A DNA stretch of 64,000 nucleotides, taken from Sphagnum compactum (taxonomy: Eukaryota > Bryophyta > Sphagnopsida > Sphagnales). Positions 23,701 to 36,800 of this stretch are shown here, piece by piece. Where the stretch lies: the NCBI GenBank assembly GCA_965153455.1, contig OZ234497.1, positions 13,812,302-13,876,301 of the forward strand, given 5' to 3'. How positions within the stretch are numbered: position 1 is the first letter of the stretch; every line of letters begins with the position of its first letter. The notes beneath the pieces are model-generated. The model saw nothing but the letters and a program-made list of their open reading frames with translations. It ran no database searches and was not told the origin of the DNA. The translations under genes were made by a program, and so were the position numbers.

Positions 23701-26011
23701 CACAACACTAGTGTGAGGACAAGTCTTTCATGACCCTACTTCCAACAACAGGCTTACCTATTTGGGTCCATGTCTCATTTCACATGACAATTCAAGGACA
23801 CAGATTTGCTTTAGGACCTCTCACACACAAGCCAGGTGAACACCTTCCCAACCTTCTGATGATGTTCCTCCTGAAACAGTTGATCAAATAGGGCCTCAAT
23901 GATTGTTTACTTTGAGCTGAAGCATTGGTTATTGCTGAATACAGGTTAATGAAGACCACCTGCAGGAGGTTACCAAGCTAGAGCACAAGATTGCCACCTT
24001 GCAACATGAGAATCTGGACAAGGTATCTAGTGCACAACTGGTGTCATACAGTAGTTTATATCATCTAACCATGGAGAACGAGCAATTATGATTTTTTGGT
24101 GCCGACAAGGTATTGTTAGTTACAACCATCATTCCAGTGGGCTTGCCAGGTCACCCTTCTTGTGGAAAGTTGCCCGGCATTCACATCCTTTCAATTGCTG
24201 ATTACGAAGAAGTGAAGGCATGGCAGCTTCCACAGGAAAGGAGACCAGGCAAGCCTGGATTTTGGATACTCAATAAATGCAATTCACCAGTGTATATCTA
24301 GGTGAGTCTGAGTGGTTGGAATTGATCCTTTACAGGAGGAGAAATTGGCAGAATTGGAAGTGTGTAATCAAAGACAAGAAAAGAATCATATGGATGCCCA
24401 AAATGAACTTAGGGCCCAGCATAATCTCCTGATATCTTCAATGTAAACACTTCCAAATCCTGCAGGAGATCTATCCTTTATTATACAGTTCATTGCACCA
24501 AATCTCAAACTCTATATCACACCTACATTACAGAGCAATCACTTGGCTGTGGCCTCTGTTCTGATCTCAGTCCACTGTAGCAATCATGGTTGTTAGAAAT
24601 GTGTACAAAAGTGTGAATTTGATTTGGATTTGGACTGGAGAGTGCACATAATTATGGGACTTTCGTCCAATATTTATGGAAAGAGGAGGTGGTACTAAAT
24701 GTGGTGAAGGATATGGAGGGTATGTCCAGGTTAGAGAGGCAAAGATTGGATTTGCAGACTCAGGCAGATGTCATGGTTATCGAGTTGAAAATGCAGCATC
24801 AAGCAGCCTTAGAGGTGTGCAAAGAGGAAGTTGCCAACATGAAGGTAGAAATTAACTGAACCTTTGAGAATTTGAAGTGATTGGTGGCATTTTCCAAATG
24901 AATACTAAGGTGAACTTTCCTAGATTGTTTGACTGCTGACTATCTTGCAAAATCTTCTGGTATATATGATGCATGTGTAACCTACATTGTGCAGCTCAAG
25001 ATGGAAGAAAGTCAAGCAAAGATGCAAGCCAAGTGTGACAAACTGCAGGTGTAGACTGCAGACTGACCCTGCTTTTTGCTTACCTTCTTTACAAGCTAAT
25101 TTGCCAATTACTTGGTGGGGTTTCACATATTGGGTGTTCTTGCACCAGGAGATGATTCATCAAGTTACTGATGTTCTTGTTTATCAGAATAAACAAGTGC
25201 TTGGCAATTGGTTTAACAAAGATTACTTGGTGTGAGTCCTTGACATAACCTGCCACAAGTATTGAACTGTGCACAGGTTCGATTAGAGAACAGAGAGCCA
25301 AGACCAGAAGATTTGGCGCAGATAGGTGCATTGAAGGAAGCTATTGAGAAAAAGGATGCTGCAATCAAGAGGAAACAAGGTAACCTTAAATTCTTGTAGG
25401 TGGCACAACAATGCCATGCTGTCAATTTTTAGGATTATCTAGGTGCCATGGAAGTTCAAATTGTCATTATATCAGGACACAATTCTGACTCCTTTTAGAA
25501 TAGATCTTTGAAACACTGAACTAATTGTTATTCCAGACTACTCATCAGACTGCTTGACTGAGAATCATAGTGAAATCCAGAACAAATTCTGCAGCAGCCA
25601 TGAGTAGCTGAGTAGGTCAAGAGATCCTTTGAGCAAGGAAAAATAGCTCTTGGTGGTTACTTCTTCAACCAAACCTTGCATAAAAATTGGGGTATACAGT
25701 TGAGAATAACCAGATCAAACTGGAGCTTCTGAACCGAGAGGAAACTTACAACAAACTGTTTGGCAACACTCCAAAGGTTCAACAGGTTGTGTTAGCAACC
25801 AGAATCTCCTCATTCCAGTTTAGTTAAATTACTTGAAAAGACAGTCATGAAACATCTTAGTCATGAATTCAATTTACTGCAAACAAGTTCAATTATACCA
25901 AAGGTTATCCCATGCATTTGTAAATTGTTTTCAATGCAGGGTGTTGCTGATTGGTTAAAGCCAAAGACAAATCATGCCCAGGGGCTAGATAGTCTACGAC
26001 GACCCAAATAA
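14720..26011 (+). CDS. FAM184: FAM184-like coiled-coil protein
   Basis: About 33 short exons in one direction, most phase 0. First exon 14720-14899 has LEDRMATKLAQLMRLLQHFN, and exon 2 (15089-15211) HESEIQDILRETASRVKAF. These match in order the FAM184 N-terminus (K-AQLTKVIY-LN, then EEIQQIL-ET). The middle is continuous coiled coil, for example in exons near 16959-17119, 18200-18333, 19865-19993, 20361-20474 and 23311-23568. The C-terminal exons are diagnostic: REPRPEDLAQIGALKEAIEK (25277-25380), NQIKLELLNREETYNKLFGN (25697-25784) and GVADWLKPK with the TAA at 26009-26011. They mirror the FAM184 end (S-KPEDIQMI-ELK, LELVNRETNFNKVF, GVINPL). FAM184 function is poorly known. The link to cilia is phylogenetic and inferred. 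Exon edges near 15.2-15.4, 24.7 and 25.15 kb are uncertain. Total length probably 1,000-1,100 residues. Confidence 0.85.
19355..19370 (+). other. 16-nt microexon of the FAM184-like gene
   Basis: AGATGCTAAAGCTTTG lies between a TTGTGCAG acceptor and a GTAGGT donor. The preceding exon ends GAGGCGCA|GTAAGA in phase 2. Adding A completes CAA, then GAT GCT AAA GCT TTG leads in phase 0 into VNELQYNIATTRKDLQ at 19621. Without it the frame is lost. Confidence 0.7.
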
Positions 26012-29000
26012 AGAGAGCCCATAGATCAAGCACATGCAACTTGGAGTTGGCTTTGATGTGCAATCCCTCAACAACTCCGAGAAACCAAACAAGCCACATT
26101 GGAAATTGAGTTTTCATTACCAAGAAAGCAAGCAGGGGCTTTGCAACCACTATCATATGGAGTTTTCAGTTATCAGCAATGTCTGTTGAAGTCATCATTA
26201 CCAAGGATGAGTTTCAAATTTCAAGCTCAACGAAAATCTCTACCACAAGGTTGATTGTGATTCCTGGCCTTCCGTAAGACCAGTATGCCACAAGCCCAAG
26301 TGCATCTGCACAGATATCCCCCTGTTGGGAACCCTGAGAAGGTATGTTACCAAGGAAAGACTAAGGTATTGTGAGATAGTGCAACAATTTCAAAACTTCA
26401 ACAATCTCATTAACCCCGTTAAATTCCTTTTTCATATAGTTGTTTTTTCTTGATTTGCAGCCTGCTACTGTCTTTTGATTCCATTCTAAAGGTGAGATCC
26501 TCTTAACATAAGCCATACTTGCAAACAATGGTGGTTGCAAATGTCTCTCTTGGAATGGATCTTCAACAAATATTAGAATCATCTTTGTAAGATTGCTTTA
26601 ATCACATGATGATATTAACATCAATGGCATGTATATATGTTTGAACATATACAATACCTAGTGTTAATGTTACCTGTGATTGGAAGGAAGTGCATGCAAC
26701 TCCAAAACAAAATTCAAGTTTCGTTTTCCTAATTGTTATGTTATAATTGTGAGAGTGAGTCTTATTAAGGATAATTTTTTCAACTTGCTTGTCTTCATTT
26801 TGCATGTTTTTTGTCTCATTTTAATAGGTTTAGTTAAGCCATTTGTCATGATCAAAAGCTATGACCAACTATAACAAAATAGGCATATACATTATCTGAA
26901 CCATACATGAAAACAAAATGAACAAAGACATGAAATACAGAAATCAGATTTAATTCATGATAGAAAACTTAGGAAAATGGAATGGGGTGAACAAAAGTTT
27001 GATGCAAGTTGTAATATTTCAAATTAATGTTGATCAAACTAAGGGTAATAAGTTATTTAATCTTTATTCATATTAGGGTCGAACTAGGTCATAGAAACTT
27101 TTATAACCTTGAGCATTTTTCATAAAAAAAAATTGTACATGAAAAGTGAATGGTGATGAATGAATTTCATTGAAGAAAGATGCATATTGATAGATAAATT
27201 TTATTCCTGATTTGAAAGCTACAAATTAAGTAATATGGATGGATTTCATCCATTATGGATGAAAATAGGATGCCCATTCAAATAAATTTCATTGATGAAT
27301 ACATGAATGACAAATTAGGTTACATGAACTATCACATGAGATATTATAATTAATTCAACTATTTTTATGAATGTTAAATAAAATCTATTTTGGTGTCCAA
27401 GGGTGTCATCAATGATGAATCAATGATGAATATAAGACCTTTTCAAATCAAAGTTGTCATAATATTTTTTTGCTAGTTATTGTATATGACTTATCAAGTG
27501 ATGATTTTTTTTTTCCAACTTGGGATTTACATGTGTAGATGAATTTTATTAATTTTATGTTTTTTATAATATTAATAATATTAATTTTTTCCAGCTTGGC
27601 AGCTTTAGCCTTTGATCAATGATGCATTTGTGATGATTTTGGGAATCTACAAATCAATTTTGTTGTGATCATTAGTGTTTTGTTGATTTAAAAAAAAAAA
27701 AAGGATTCATCAAGGATTTTTTACTTTCAACTTATGCAAAAGGTTGCACTTTTTTTGGCATCACACATTAAATCAACATTTTCATATTATACTATGTACC
27801 CCTCTGGGATCACACATTACAAAACCATGACACTCATACCATTGTGTGAGAATTGTAAACTTTGTACATATTGATATCACTTGGTATGAGTTTTCATATT
27901 TTTGCTTCAATACCCGTACTACCATGATATACAAATATAAAAAAAAGTCAAATACCCGTACTAGATGGGTATGTTAAAAATCCAATACCAATCCAACATT
28001 GGTTTGGACATATGTTAATATTTCTAATTGCATCATCATTTACATTATCATCATTTTCACAATTTTGTTGTTTGATCTTAACACATGTATGTTATTGATT
28101 TTTCTTAAAGCTTGGAAAATAGGTGGGGCATCCAATTATAACCTCCTTTGTAATATCCATTTTACTTTATGTTAACAACTTAAACATTTGACAATTCTGT
28201 GACCAATAAAATACGAGTTCTTTGTTATGTGTATATTTAGTATATGCCACCTATTTGAAGTTATAAATTTGAGCTCCAATGATGATCAATTATTTTATAC
28301 ATTTTTTATGTTTCATATGGTTTTCAATAAGTCATCATTATTTATGTCAATGTCAAATTTAATTTAAATTAGTATACATTTCATGGACCTGAAAAGACAC
28401 ATATTGATTTGTTTTTTCATATCCATGATGGTGGATAGGGAAAAAGAGTGAGATAGTCATAAAATGAAGGTAGTTAGTAGGAAAGGTAGGAAATAATTAT
28501 TATGAAAGTTAATAGGAAAATAAAGTTGTTATTAAGAAAGAAATGAAATAAGTAGACTTGAAAATGAGATAGTTATTTCTCAAATTGTTTTTGGAATGGT
28601 TCATGGATGACCATATGAAGGATTCCAAAAAATCCATGTATACTAGTTCAGATTACTTGTCACTGGAATTAAATTTTTCATTATTAACATTCACATAATT
28701 CCAATTAAGCATGTAGAACTTGTTTAATTTCATGTTGGACCCTAGCCATTTCTTTTTTCCCCATACACCAACTAGATGCATGAAGACATGAATTAAAGGT
28801 ATCATGTACAACTAGATTTGATGTGAATGGTTTTGTAAACTTTTGCATTTCTTTTGTAGTTTTTATTGTCAAAGAGAAAATTCAAATTATAATGATTGAT
28901 TTTTCATTCTATTCATATTCACATCTATAATGATGTCTATTTCAATATTTTACTTTTCTTGGTTTTAAGATACCTTCATCAATGATACCAATTTTGTTCC

Positions 29001-31550
29001 AACTCATTGTGAGATTCACATTTTTCCCCTTGGAGACTTAAGGCCCTTTCTAATAATTCTTGTTCAAGACACTCCAACTATTACCTTCTTCAAGTTTGGA
29101 GCTAGCTTGATTTATTTATTGTGTCAAAGTCAAATAAATTGTCCAATCCCTTCATGGGCTCATGGGCTCATATTCGAACTTCTTTTCACTTCTAATTCTA
29201 AAAACTCTTCTTGTCTAACAATATTAATTTTGTTGCAAGTTGCCTTCTTCTTATGGTGATAATTAAATTATTAATCTAACATTAATTTGCTTGAAGCAAT
29301 GTGAATCCAAGAGGCCTTGGGTTTCAACAATATTGTCATAATGAACTTTTTTTCTTTCACAATGCTAACACACAAATGTTCTCCTCCAACTATCTCCTTG
29401 ATGTCTTCCAATCGACATGCTTTTCTTGATACTCATCAATATCCAACCCTTTCCTTCTAACTTAGCTACTTAGGTGGTGGCTCGGAAAAACTATCACCAA
29501 ATTTAAAGGAATAATAAAACACCACATGTTCCATTGTTGATCCATTTTGATGTTGGCATTCCACTCTTTAATTGCCATATTGTGAACATGAACATAATAT
29601 TAGTTCATGTTGTCATGTATGGGAAACATTAGATGCCATCATGGTGTTTTTGACAAGCTCTCATCAAAACATGAACACTTATAAGTTATCATTAAAACCC
29701 AAAATCCTATTCTTGATGATGAGGAAGAGAACAAACCTTTATGAGTGTGCACTCCAAAGAGACCATGACACCTTTCCAATAGATTAGAAAAAAAGTATTA
29801 GACCTTCAAAGGCTCTTTGAAATCATGTGCTTGATGGTGAGGAAGATGATCACTGATGTGTAATGACTTTATCCTTTATGGTAGGTACAAACAAAATTGT
29901 GAGAGATGATGGAATTGTGTAACATGATTAGATAATTTGGATGCAAATATTATTTGATTAAAAACAATAAAATCAGCCTTGAGAATAGAGCAAGGTTGTA
30001 ACCTAAAAATAGTGTCATCTATTCTTCTGTGGATGAAGACTACAAGCCCTAACTGGTGGGTGAAAAATTGCTCCTATTTTTGGTTGTTTGGTTGTTTTGC
30101 AGGAAGAAGTTGGTGAAATAGCATCTGGGATGGAAGGCAATCTGAGCAGACCAATGAAAACTTTGGAGAAGCTCTATGGATCATATTTCTGTAAGGGGAT
30201 TGGCAGATTTGGATTTTGGGGAAGCAAGGAGATGAGGTGATTAGGAGGATATTAGAGGCAGGCTGAGGACGGGAAGAGGGGGTCTTTAATGATGAAAAAG
30301 AAGAAGTTGCTAGACTTTTGGGAAGATAGGAAGGTGTGGTCAGAGTTGGATTTTGGGGTGTTAGATAGAAGCACAATTTGATCAGTAGGACTGGATCGGA
30401 AGAATCTTGACGAGAAAACTTTTGCTGTGCTAAAATGTTAGGAAAAGGTATAGAGTTGTTGATGTGTTTCTGTAGGGACCAACACAAGGGAGTGGATGAG
30501 CGTGTCTAGGATTTCTGGAGTGGTTGTGTGGCAGCCCATTTGTGATGTTTCCGGGGATACTTGAACTGGGTTTTGTCTTGAAAAGAGTACTTGTTACATT
30601 GTGGGAGCTCCGAGGGTTTTGGGAATGAGGGAATGCTGGGAAGTAGAGATGATTGTTCTGGCTGACCCTGCCCTGAATCTCTATCCAATCTCTGAGACTG
30701 AACCATGTTGGAGTAGTAGAGCTAATCTCTGTGGGCATTTTGTTGTTGGGTATGATCTACCAGCCACATAAAAACAACATGTTGACTCCTAGAGAGGAAA
30801 TCAAGATGAGCGCTTGATCTTTTGTGGTCCATAGAATTAAGGCCATAGAACTTAGATGTTTGTTAGGATCTTGAAGAAGAAGAATGTTTGAATCAGAATT
30901 GTCATGCTTAAGTAAAAGTTTTAGAAACATACTTCAATCCATGGATGTGTAACAATGGGGATGTATAACAATGGGGATGTGCACACTACAGAATTGCCCT
31001 TGTTTTTTGGTGACAAGGTCTTCAACTTGTTGCCCACAAAATTGGTTCCAAATTCAAGTAAACATTGTGTCCAATTCCTACACAGATGTACGCTATCTTA
31101 CTTGTAAATGTGTTTTACAATCCAGAGAAACCATGATTCAAAATATCTTGCAATACATCAAGAAAAAAGTTGTAGCATTAGGGCTTCAAAGTCTCCAAAA
31201 TCTCTACTCTTGATGGCGATGATAATGATGAGGAAGAGAACTCAAACAAGTGTGAAATCCAAAGAAAAGAAATCACCATAGTCTCTGGTCTCTTAATTAA
31301 TGCTGCAATCTGTGGTCTCGTACCTTAGCACTCTTCAGGTGCTGTCCAAGGTTTCCTAGCGCTCAACTCAAACTGGAAGATCTCTTTGCTAAAACCTGGC
31401 TTTGACATGACATTTTTGGGAGAAATAGGGAGCCCATTTTGTGTGGACCCTCAGTCCTCCTGCTTCTTTCATGATGTTTTCTTATTAAAAGGGGTTTGCT
31501 TTCCCCCTGCCAGCATGGAGTTCTCTTCAGGTGTCCAATTGAAAAGTGAG
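26012..31550. other. AT-rich spacer
   Basis: Long AT-rich sequence with poly-T and poly-A runs and simple ATGAAT-type repeats (about 27150-27440). No gene is supported except one weak candidate exon near 30104. The ORFs at 30.1-30.7 kb on the minus strand are long but Ser/Pro-rich and lack recognisable features. Confidence 0.5.
30104..30192 (+). other. Candidate isolated exon
   Basis: A pyrimidine-rich TTTGGTTGTTTTGCAG acceptor and a GTAAGG donor bracket 89 nt that encode EEVGEIASGMEGNLSRPM and continue to EKLYGSYF. The bounds are good, but no partner exon in a matching phase was found nearby. It could be a far 5' exon of the gene at 33.8-40.6 kb, a remnant, or chance. Confidence 0.25.
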
Positions 31551-31814
31551 TGGTCCCATCAATCTATATTGCACTCTTTAGACTACGAGTACAATCTAAA
31601 GGTTGAAAGAATTTTGCACTCTTGAAAGATCAAAGATCTGGTCTGATCAATCTATTATTACTCTTATATTACTCTTGCAATCTAAGATTGAACTTTGAAT
31701 TTTGCACGCTTGAAAGATTGAAGATTTGGTCCCATCCATCTATTGCAATCTTAGATTACAATTGCAATCTAAGATTGAAATTTGAGTTTTGCACTATTGA
31801 GAGATGCAAGATTT
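31551..31814. repeat. 88-bp tandem repeat, three copies
   Basis: Units start at about 31551, 31639 and 31727 with TGGTC(C/T)(C/G)ATC(A/C)ATCTAT. Each contains CAATCTAA(A)G(A/G)TTGAA and TTTTGCAC(T/G)CTTGAAAGAT. Diverged, so the array is not recent. Confidence 0.85.
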
Positions 31815-33190
31815 TGGTTTTACAGATGAAGAAGAAGCTCACCAATTGCACAAGTTTCAACTTGGCGATCATTCGTATAAGTGCTCTCAGATTTTGAGAG
31901 ATTAGGCGCCTTAGGGCGAGTTCCAGCAATCCAAATTCTCTTCAAGTTTGCAGAATAGTAAAGTCTCTTGAAACCAATAGGTACTCTGGAATTGTTTTTT
32001 TCACGGTAAGAAAAAAATTCTCATGCAACAAATTTCAGATTTTGCGAAAATCTCACACGCAATTCTGCACTGGCTCACAGAGGCGGAGTGTCCGATGATG
32101 ATGATGGTGGTGGTGGTGGTGTTGAATATACATCAGAGCCAAAGGGGAGAGACGACGGACGGACGGACTCATCTGCAAGGAACTAACTAGATCCGCGGCT
32201 GGACATGTGACTAGACACTCAGTGTTGGCGGTTACATGCTGCTTCACAACAAGACTTCCTCTGATCAGGAGGTGCCCCTTCAATCCTGTCTTATAACAAG
32301 ACTTGTTGCAGCTACAGTTGCACTCTTCAGCTAGTGCGCAAATATTTTCCACTTGTAACAATCAAGACATTTGACACCCCCGCATTGCATGGGTATTTCA
32401 TGTACCAGATATGATCTTGCAGGTTCGTGGGCATCTCCTTTTTCTCAGACTAATTCCCAACTTCACGAATGGCAAATGGGGTGTAATTTGCCCGACCAGG
32501 TAGCAAAGAAAAACTTGGGAAAAAAAGGTGTACCTGACCCACCTAGCTAGAGGACAACTTGCTTTGTTGTGTCTCTAACGGAGGGGATGATGAGCAATGA
32601 TGGGTGGATAGGTGGACATCAAGCAGAAACTCAATATGTGGGATTGGAGCACATGCAAAGTCCCCATTTGTGTCGGAGATGGCCAGCAATCTCTTCGTTG
32701 GCTGGGCTTTGCCGCTTGTGCTCGTGTCGCATTCGAAATGGGTGCGTTGTAAAATTTTGCTTGTACCCTAAAATCTTCTCCTCGTCTTCATACATGTGCA
32801 CATTTGGTGTTGCTTCACAATCTTCCGTTTACCACTACCACTAGATTGCTGCAATTTCTCTTGCAATCCATCCAGTGCATAAACAAGAGCACAATGTCTA
32901 TCTGGAACACACATACATGTGGGTTGGTTTCCTTCCAATTCAGCTGGTTTACAGAATGCACAAGAGAGAGAGTCTAGGGAAGAAGAAGAATAAGGTAGGC
33001 TAAGATGACACATGCTTCAAGTGATAATGGAAGAAGCTTTAATGGTGACAACTCTTGCACAATTCCAAGCTCTGTCATTGGTCTTTGCCCAGTACAAATT
33101 TTCCCCCTTTGCAAATGTCTTCCACTTTCCTCAAAGACAAATTTGGTTAAGGAGCTCAAGCTAATAAGACCAATTTTGTCAATGGTTTCT
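31815..33190. other. Spacer with a short triplet/dinucleotide run
   Basis: A GATGATGATGATGGTGGTGGTGGTGGT-like run sits at about 32095-32121. No exon could be tied to the downstream gene. Its 5' end may lie in this stretch. Confidence 0.4.
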
Positions 33191-33194
33191 GCAA

Positions 33195-33790
33195 GTTTTT
33201 ATTATGATGCTCCAAGTCTACAAAATCCACAGAAGCTCTTGGTCCTGATGAAGTCCAGAGCAAATTTTCATTCTGAAATAGGACCTAGGTTTTAGAGATC
33301 CGTTCTAAGGGCTCATAAGTATTACCAATCCAGATACAATTTGATCTACAATTGCACATGCTTGCTTATGATGCTCCCAACATATTCAGCATCCAAGTAA
33401 ACTCTTGATTTATAAAGGTTGTGCATTTGTAGTTTTGAACTAGAATATGTTTTAGAGAGAATAAGAGCTCATAAGCATTACCAAAATGGGATAAAAATTA
33501 TGTGACGTACAATTGCACATGCTCTCTTATCATGCTCCAAGTACACCACGTCTGAGGAAGCTCTTGATTGATGAGGTTTATGCATTGTAACTTTGAAATA
33601 GGTAGGCTTTTAGAGAGCAGAGCTTGACATAAGCATTACCAAAATGGGATACAAATGGGATACACTATTTGAGGAAGCTCTTGATTTGATGAAGTTTGTG
33701 CATTGTAATTCTTAAATAGGATAGGTTTTAGATCTTGAAGATCTCATAAGGTTGTTCCCAAAATGGGATTACAATTGTGATCTAAACTTG
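33195..33790. repeat. Degenerate tandem array (~120-170 bp units) upstream of or within the next gene
   Basis: Ordered phrases recur four to five times: TTATGATGCTCC(A/C)A, GAAGCTCTTGATT(T)GATGA, TTGTGCATTGTA, GAAATAGG, TTTTAGAGA, CTCATAAG(C/T)ATTACCAAAATGGGATA and ACAATTGCACATGCT. The unit length varies through internal deletions. The last unit ends just before the first recognised exon at 33818. Confidence 0.8.
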
Positions 33791-33817
33791 TATGCTTGCT
33801 TGTTTTTGTACTTGCAG

Positions 33818-36800
33818 GAGAGGTCCCTGCCAAGTATGTTCCACAAGGCATCAGTTATGAGGTACTTATCACATTTGAGAGTTGTTGACCTAAATTTTAA
33901 TCAAGGATTTTCATTTTGAGGATATATATATATATATACATATATGGTTTTAGAAATGCAACACCACTTGTGTAAATTGAGGTTGAAAGCTAATATGATT
34001 GATGATCATCAAGTGGAGTATTTGATTGAAATTCTTTTCATGTTTGTATGTTGAAGCTAGATCAACTACTTACCTTGTAGATTCATGCTCTACCTCCCAC
34101 TGATTACAGGAGTAATTGAAGTGAATATATGCAGATGCTTGTTAATTCTTATTTTTCTCAAATGACTTTTGGGTCATTGGGGGTTTGTTCATTGAGTGAA
34201 AGAAAAGGGCTCATTGTTGGATGTTGATTACATCATACAAGATGCTTGCAATGATGGCGATCAATTAGTAGTCGAGTATTCAGGTTTAGGTTTCTTAATC
34301 AATGTGTCCTCTTAAGTATCTATCAACCTTGGTAACTATGTAAATTTTCCTGTTCCTTTCAATTATGGCACAAACCACTCTTAACTTTTGACAACACGCA
34401 TCATGACAACTCAATCACATGGATCACTTATATCGAGAAGCATTGTTTCACTTTCTTTGTCATTTTCATTGAATTGTTCCAATGGAGCTTACTCATATGC
34501 TACTCTTGATTGCTAACCCATTCTACGTAATGCGAAGTAATGAAATTGTCATGATAAAAGAATCTATTGGATGTGGGTGAAACCAACCAACTTTCGCTCT
34601 GTGGTAGTTGAACAAGCTCTTGCTTTCATCGAATTAGACTCATGTACATATGGCATCTTGTAGTCAAAAGTGATGTGCACAATTTATAGGTGGCCCAAAA
34701 GCTTATACCCTACGCTGGGAGGGAAGGCCAACTACACCAAATCCTGATGGTAAGAACTTTACTCTTCCACCCTAGCATTCTTGTGGAAAGAGTTGCTCCC
34801 CAATGTATGACATCTTATGTTTGTTGGAGACACATGACCTAGTGTCAACTCTGTGACAACCACTTGCTCAATTGTAGTTGGCACTTGCAATCAATGATGT
34901 TTGAAACTTGACCAGAAAAGATGTAGATCCATGATGCTGGAGCCCAACAACTGTCATGAACTATAGCACTGTATGTCATTCTATGCAATCTTGCAGCTTC
35001 ATGTTTTGCATTGTTTTGTTAACCCATCCCTTAGCAGATAATCTGCTTCTACGGTTCTATTTTTTCAGATGAAGACAGTGAACTGCTGGACCTCATTTCA
35101 GAGGTGGATTTCCTGATATCAAAGGTTGTATCACTAATAACTGATGTTGTGGAGGAGGTTGATATTTTGCTTCATTCCAAGGTCAGTCCCCCTACTCTCT
35201 GTGCATTCTTTTGCATCCAACAAACTCCACCATATTTGATGCATGATGCTAGCATTGCAAAACTAGACTGTTGGGGACTGGCAATGAATATGATGTTGTT
35301 TATTGCTAGAAGACTCAGCTCAATCTCTTGTAAAGATTCCCCTTCAGTGGATTTCTGTGCAATAAATATCTCTTGACATCTGAGGGTGGCACTCTACTTA
35401 TGTGATTGTTGTCCACATTTTTTATTTATAACCAGGGAGAGTCTTTAGCACCAGCATCCCAGATTGTCCCTGAAGCAAAAGAAGCTGCTCCGGTAGAACA
35501 ACTTTGTGAGCTCTTTCATTCAAGATTTGCCTCTGATTACAAAGCTTTCTAGTTGCAAAGTCCATGAAAAGTACAGGAAGAATAAGTCACCAGTGGGTTC
35601 AAGTAATCCTGTGCCTTTGACAACATTGGTGCACAAGAGTTCAATTTCAAGGATTGAAAAGACTTTGGCAATCTTAGATGATCTTGATTCTTCCCTTTGA
35701 AGCTGGGTGCATTCTATTCTATGGATGTTGATCTTTGCTATGCCACACTTGTTTGATGTAGTTGATGAGGATGGGAACCCAATTCCTCCACCACCTCCAC
35801 CACCAGAAGAACCAGTGGATGAGGCGACTTCCATTGAGAACCCACTCACTTATATTGGTATATCTATGAAGCTTAACTCTTGAGCTTCCTACACAAATGA
35901 TGAATGTCTTTTTCTACTCGTCTTCACTGACTATGATCAAAGACTCAATTGACTACCAAGTAAAATTGACAGTTTGTGCTAACTTGATATTCTATAGACA
36001 ATGTCTAACAACAATGGTCCACAATGTGGTCATTCTATATGTTTGATGCAGATTGGGAAGCATATGGGCTGACCTACCTTGTATTAAAGGAACTCATGCC
36101 TCTTAAGCATATGCGTGAACTTGATGAGGAACTACTGGCTTGTCGCAATGTTCTCAAAGGATATGATGGCAAGTCTTTTCACTTCTCTAGTAACTTGGAG
36201 ACAGATGATTTTTATCTTTTTTGGGAGCAGATTTTTGCATACTCGTACCCACTGTTGGGAGCTGATGAAGTCTGTGGGGAGCAATGGCAACTAGTCACTG
36301 CCATTCATGATGCAAGGAGATGATTTAATGCTAATTTCTGAGTGACTCACAAGGTTATGGTGACAACCCATTCTTGTTATGTTGGGTTTGGTTTAATTTG
36401 GAATGGATCTGCCAGAACTGACATCTTCAATGGTATCTATCTGTTTTCTCATAGATAGATAAAACATACTTCATGTGGATAAAAACTTACATGTTTTCAA
36501 CACAGAAAAACTCTTGTCCTTACTTTAGCAACATATACATGAAATTGAGGGTCAGCAAGAATAGAAAAGCTTAACTTGTACTTACATCTGATCAGGACAA
36601 CTACAAGCCATGCTCATATGGTATAGCTCTAAAGGCACAGAGCTTGAAGACAAAGATTTTGCTGTGCTCAATTTTGTAGGTCTCTTTCATTCCCTTTTCT
36701 TCCCATACCCATTTGTCTTGATCCAAGTAACTGAACTGAGGGAAATAATAAAGAGAAACCCCAAAGAAAACATCAAAGAATCGCTCAACTTTAGACTCAC

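Noticed and set aside
30074-30738. Minus-strand ORFs of 137 and 102 residues
   Set aside because: Ser/Pro/Asn-rich without motifs; no start context or splice partners. A decayed transposon is possible but not shown.
36169-36323. Read-through extension after the 36168 splice site
   Set aside because: Ends in a stop, while splicing at the GC donor joins the next exon in phase. An intron-retention form cannot be excluded.
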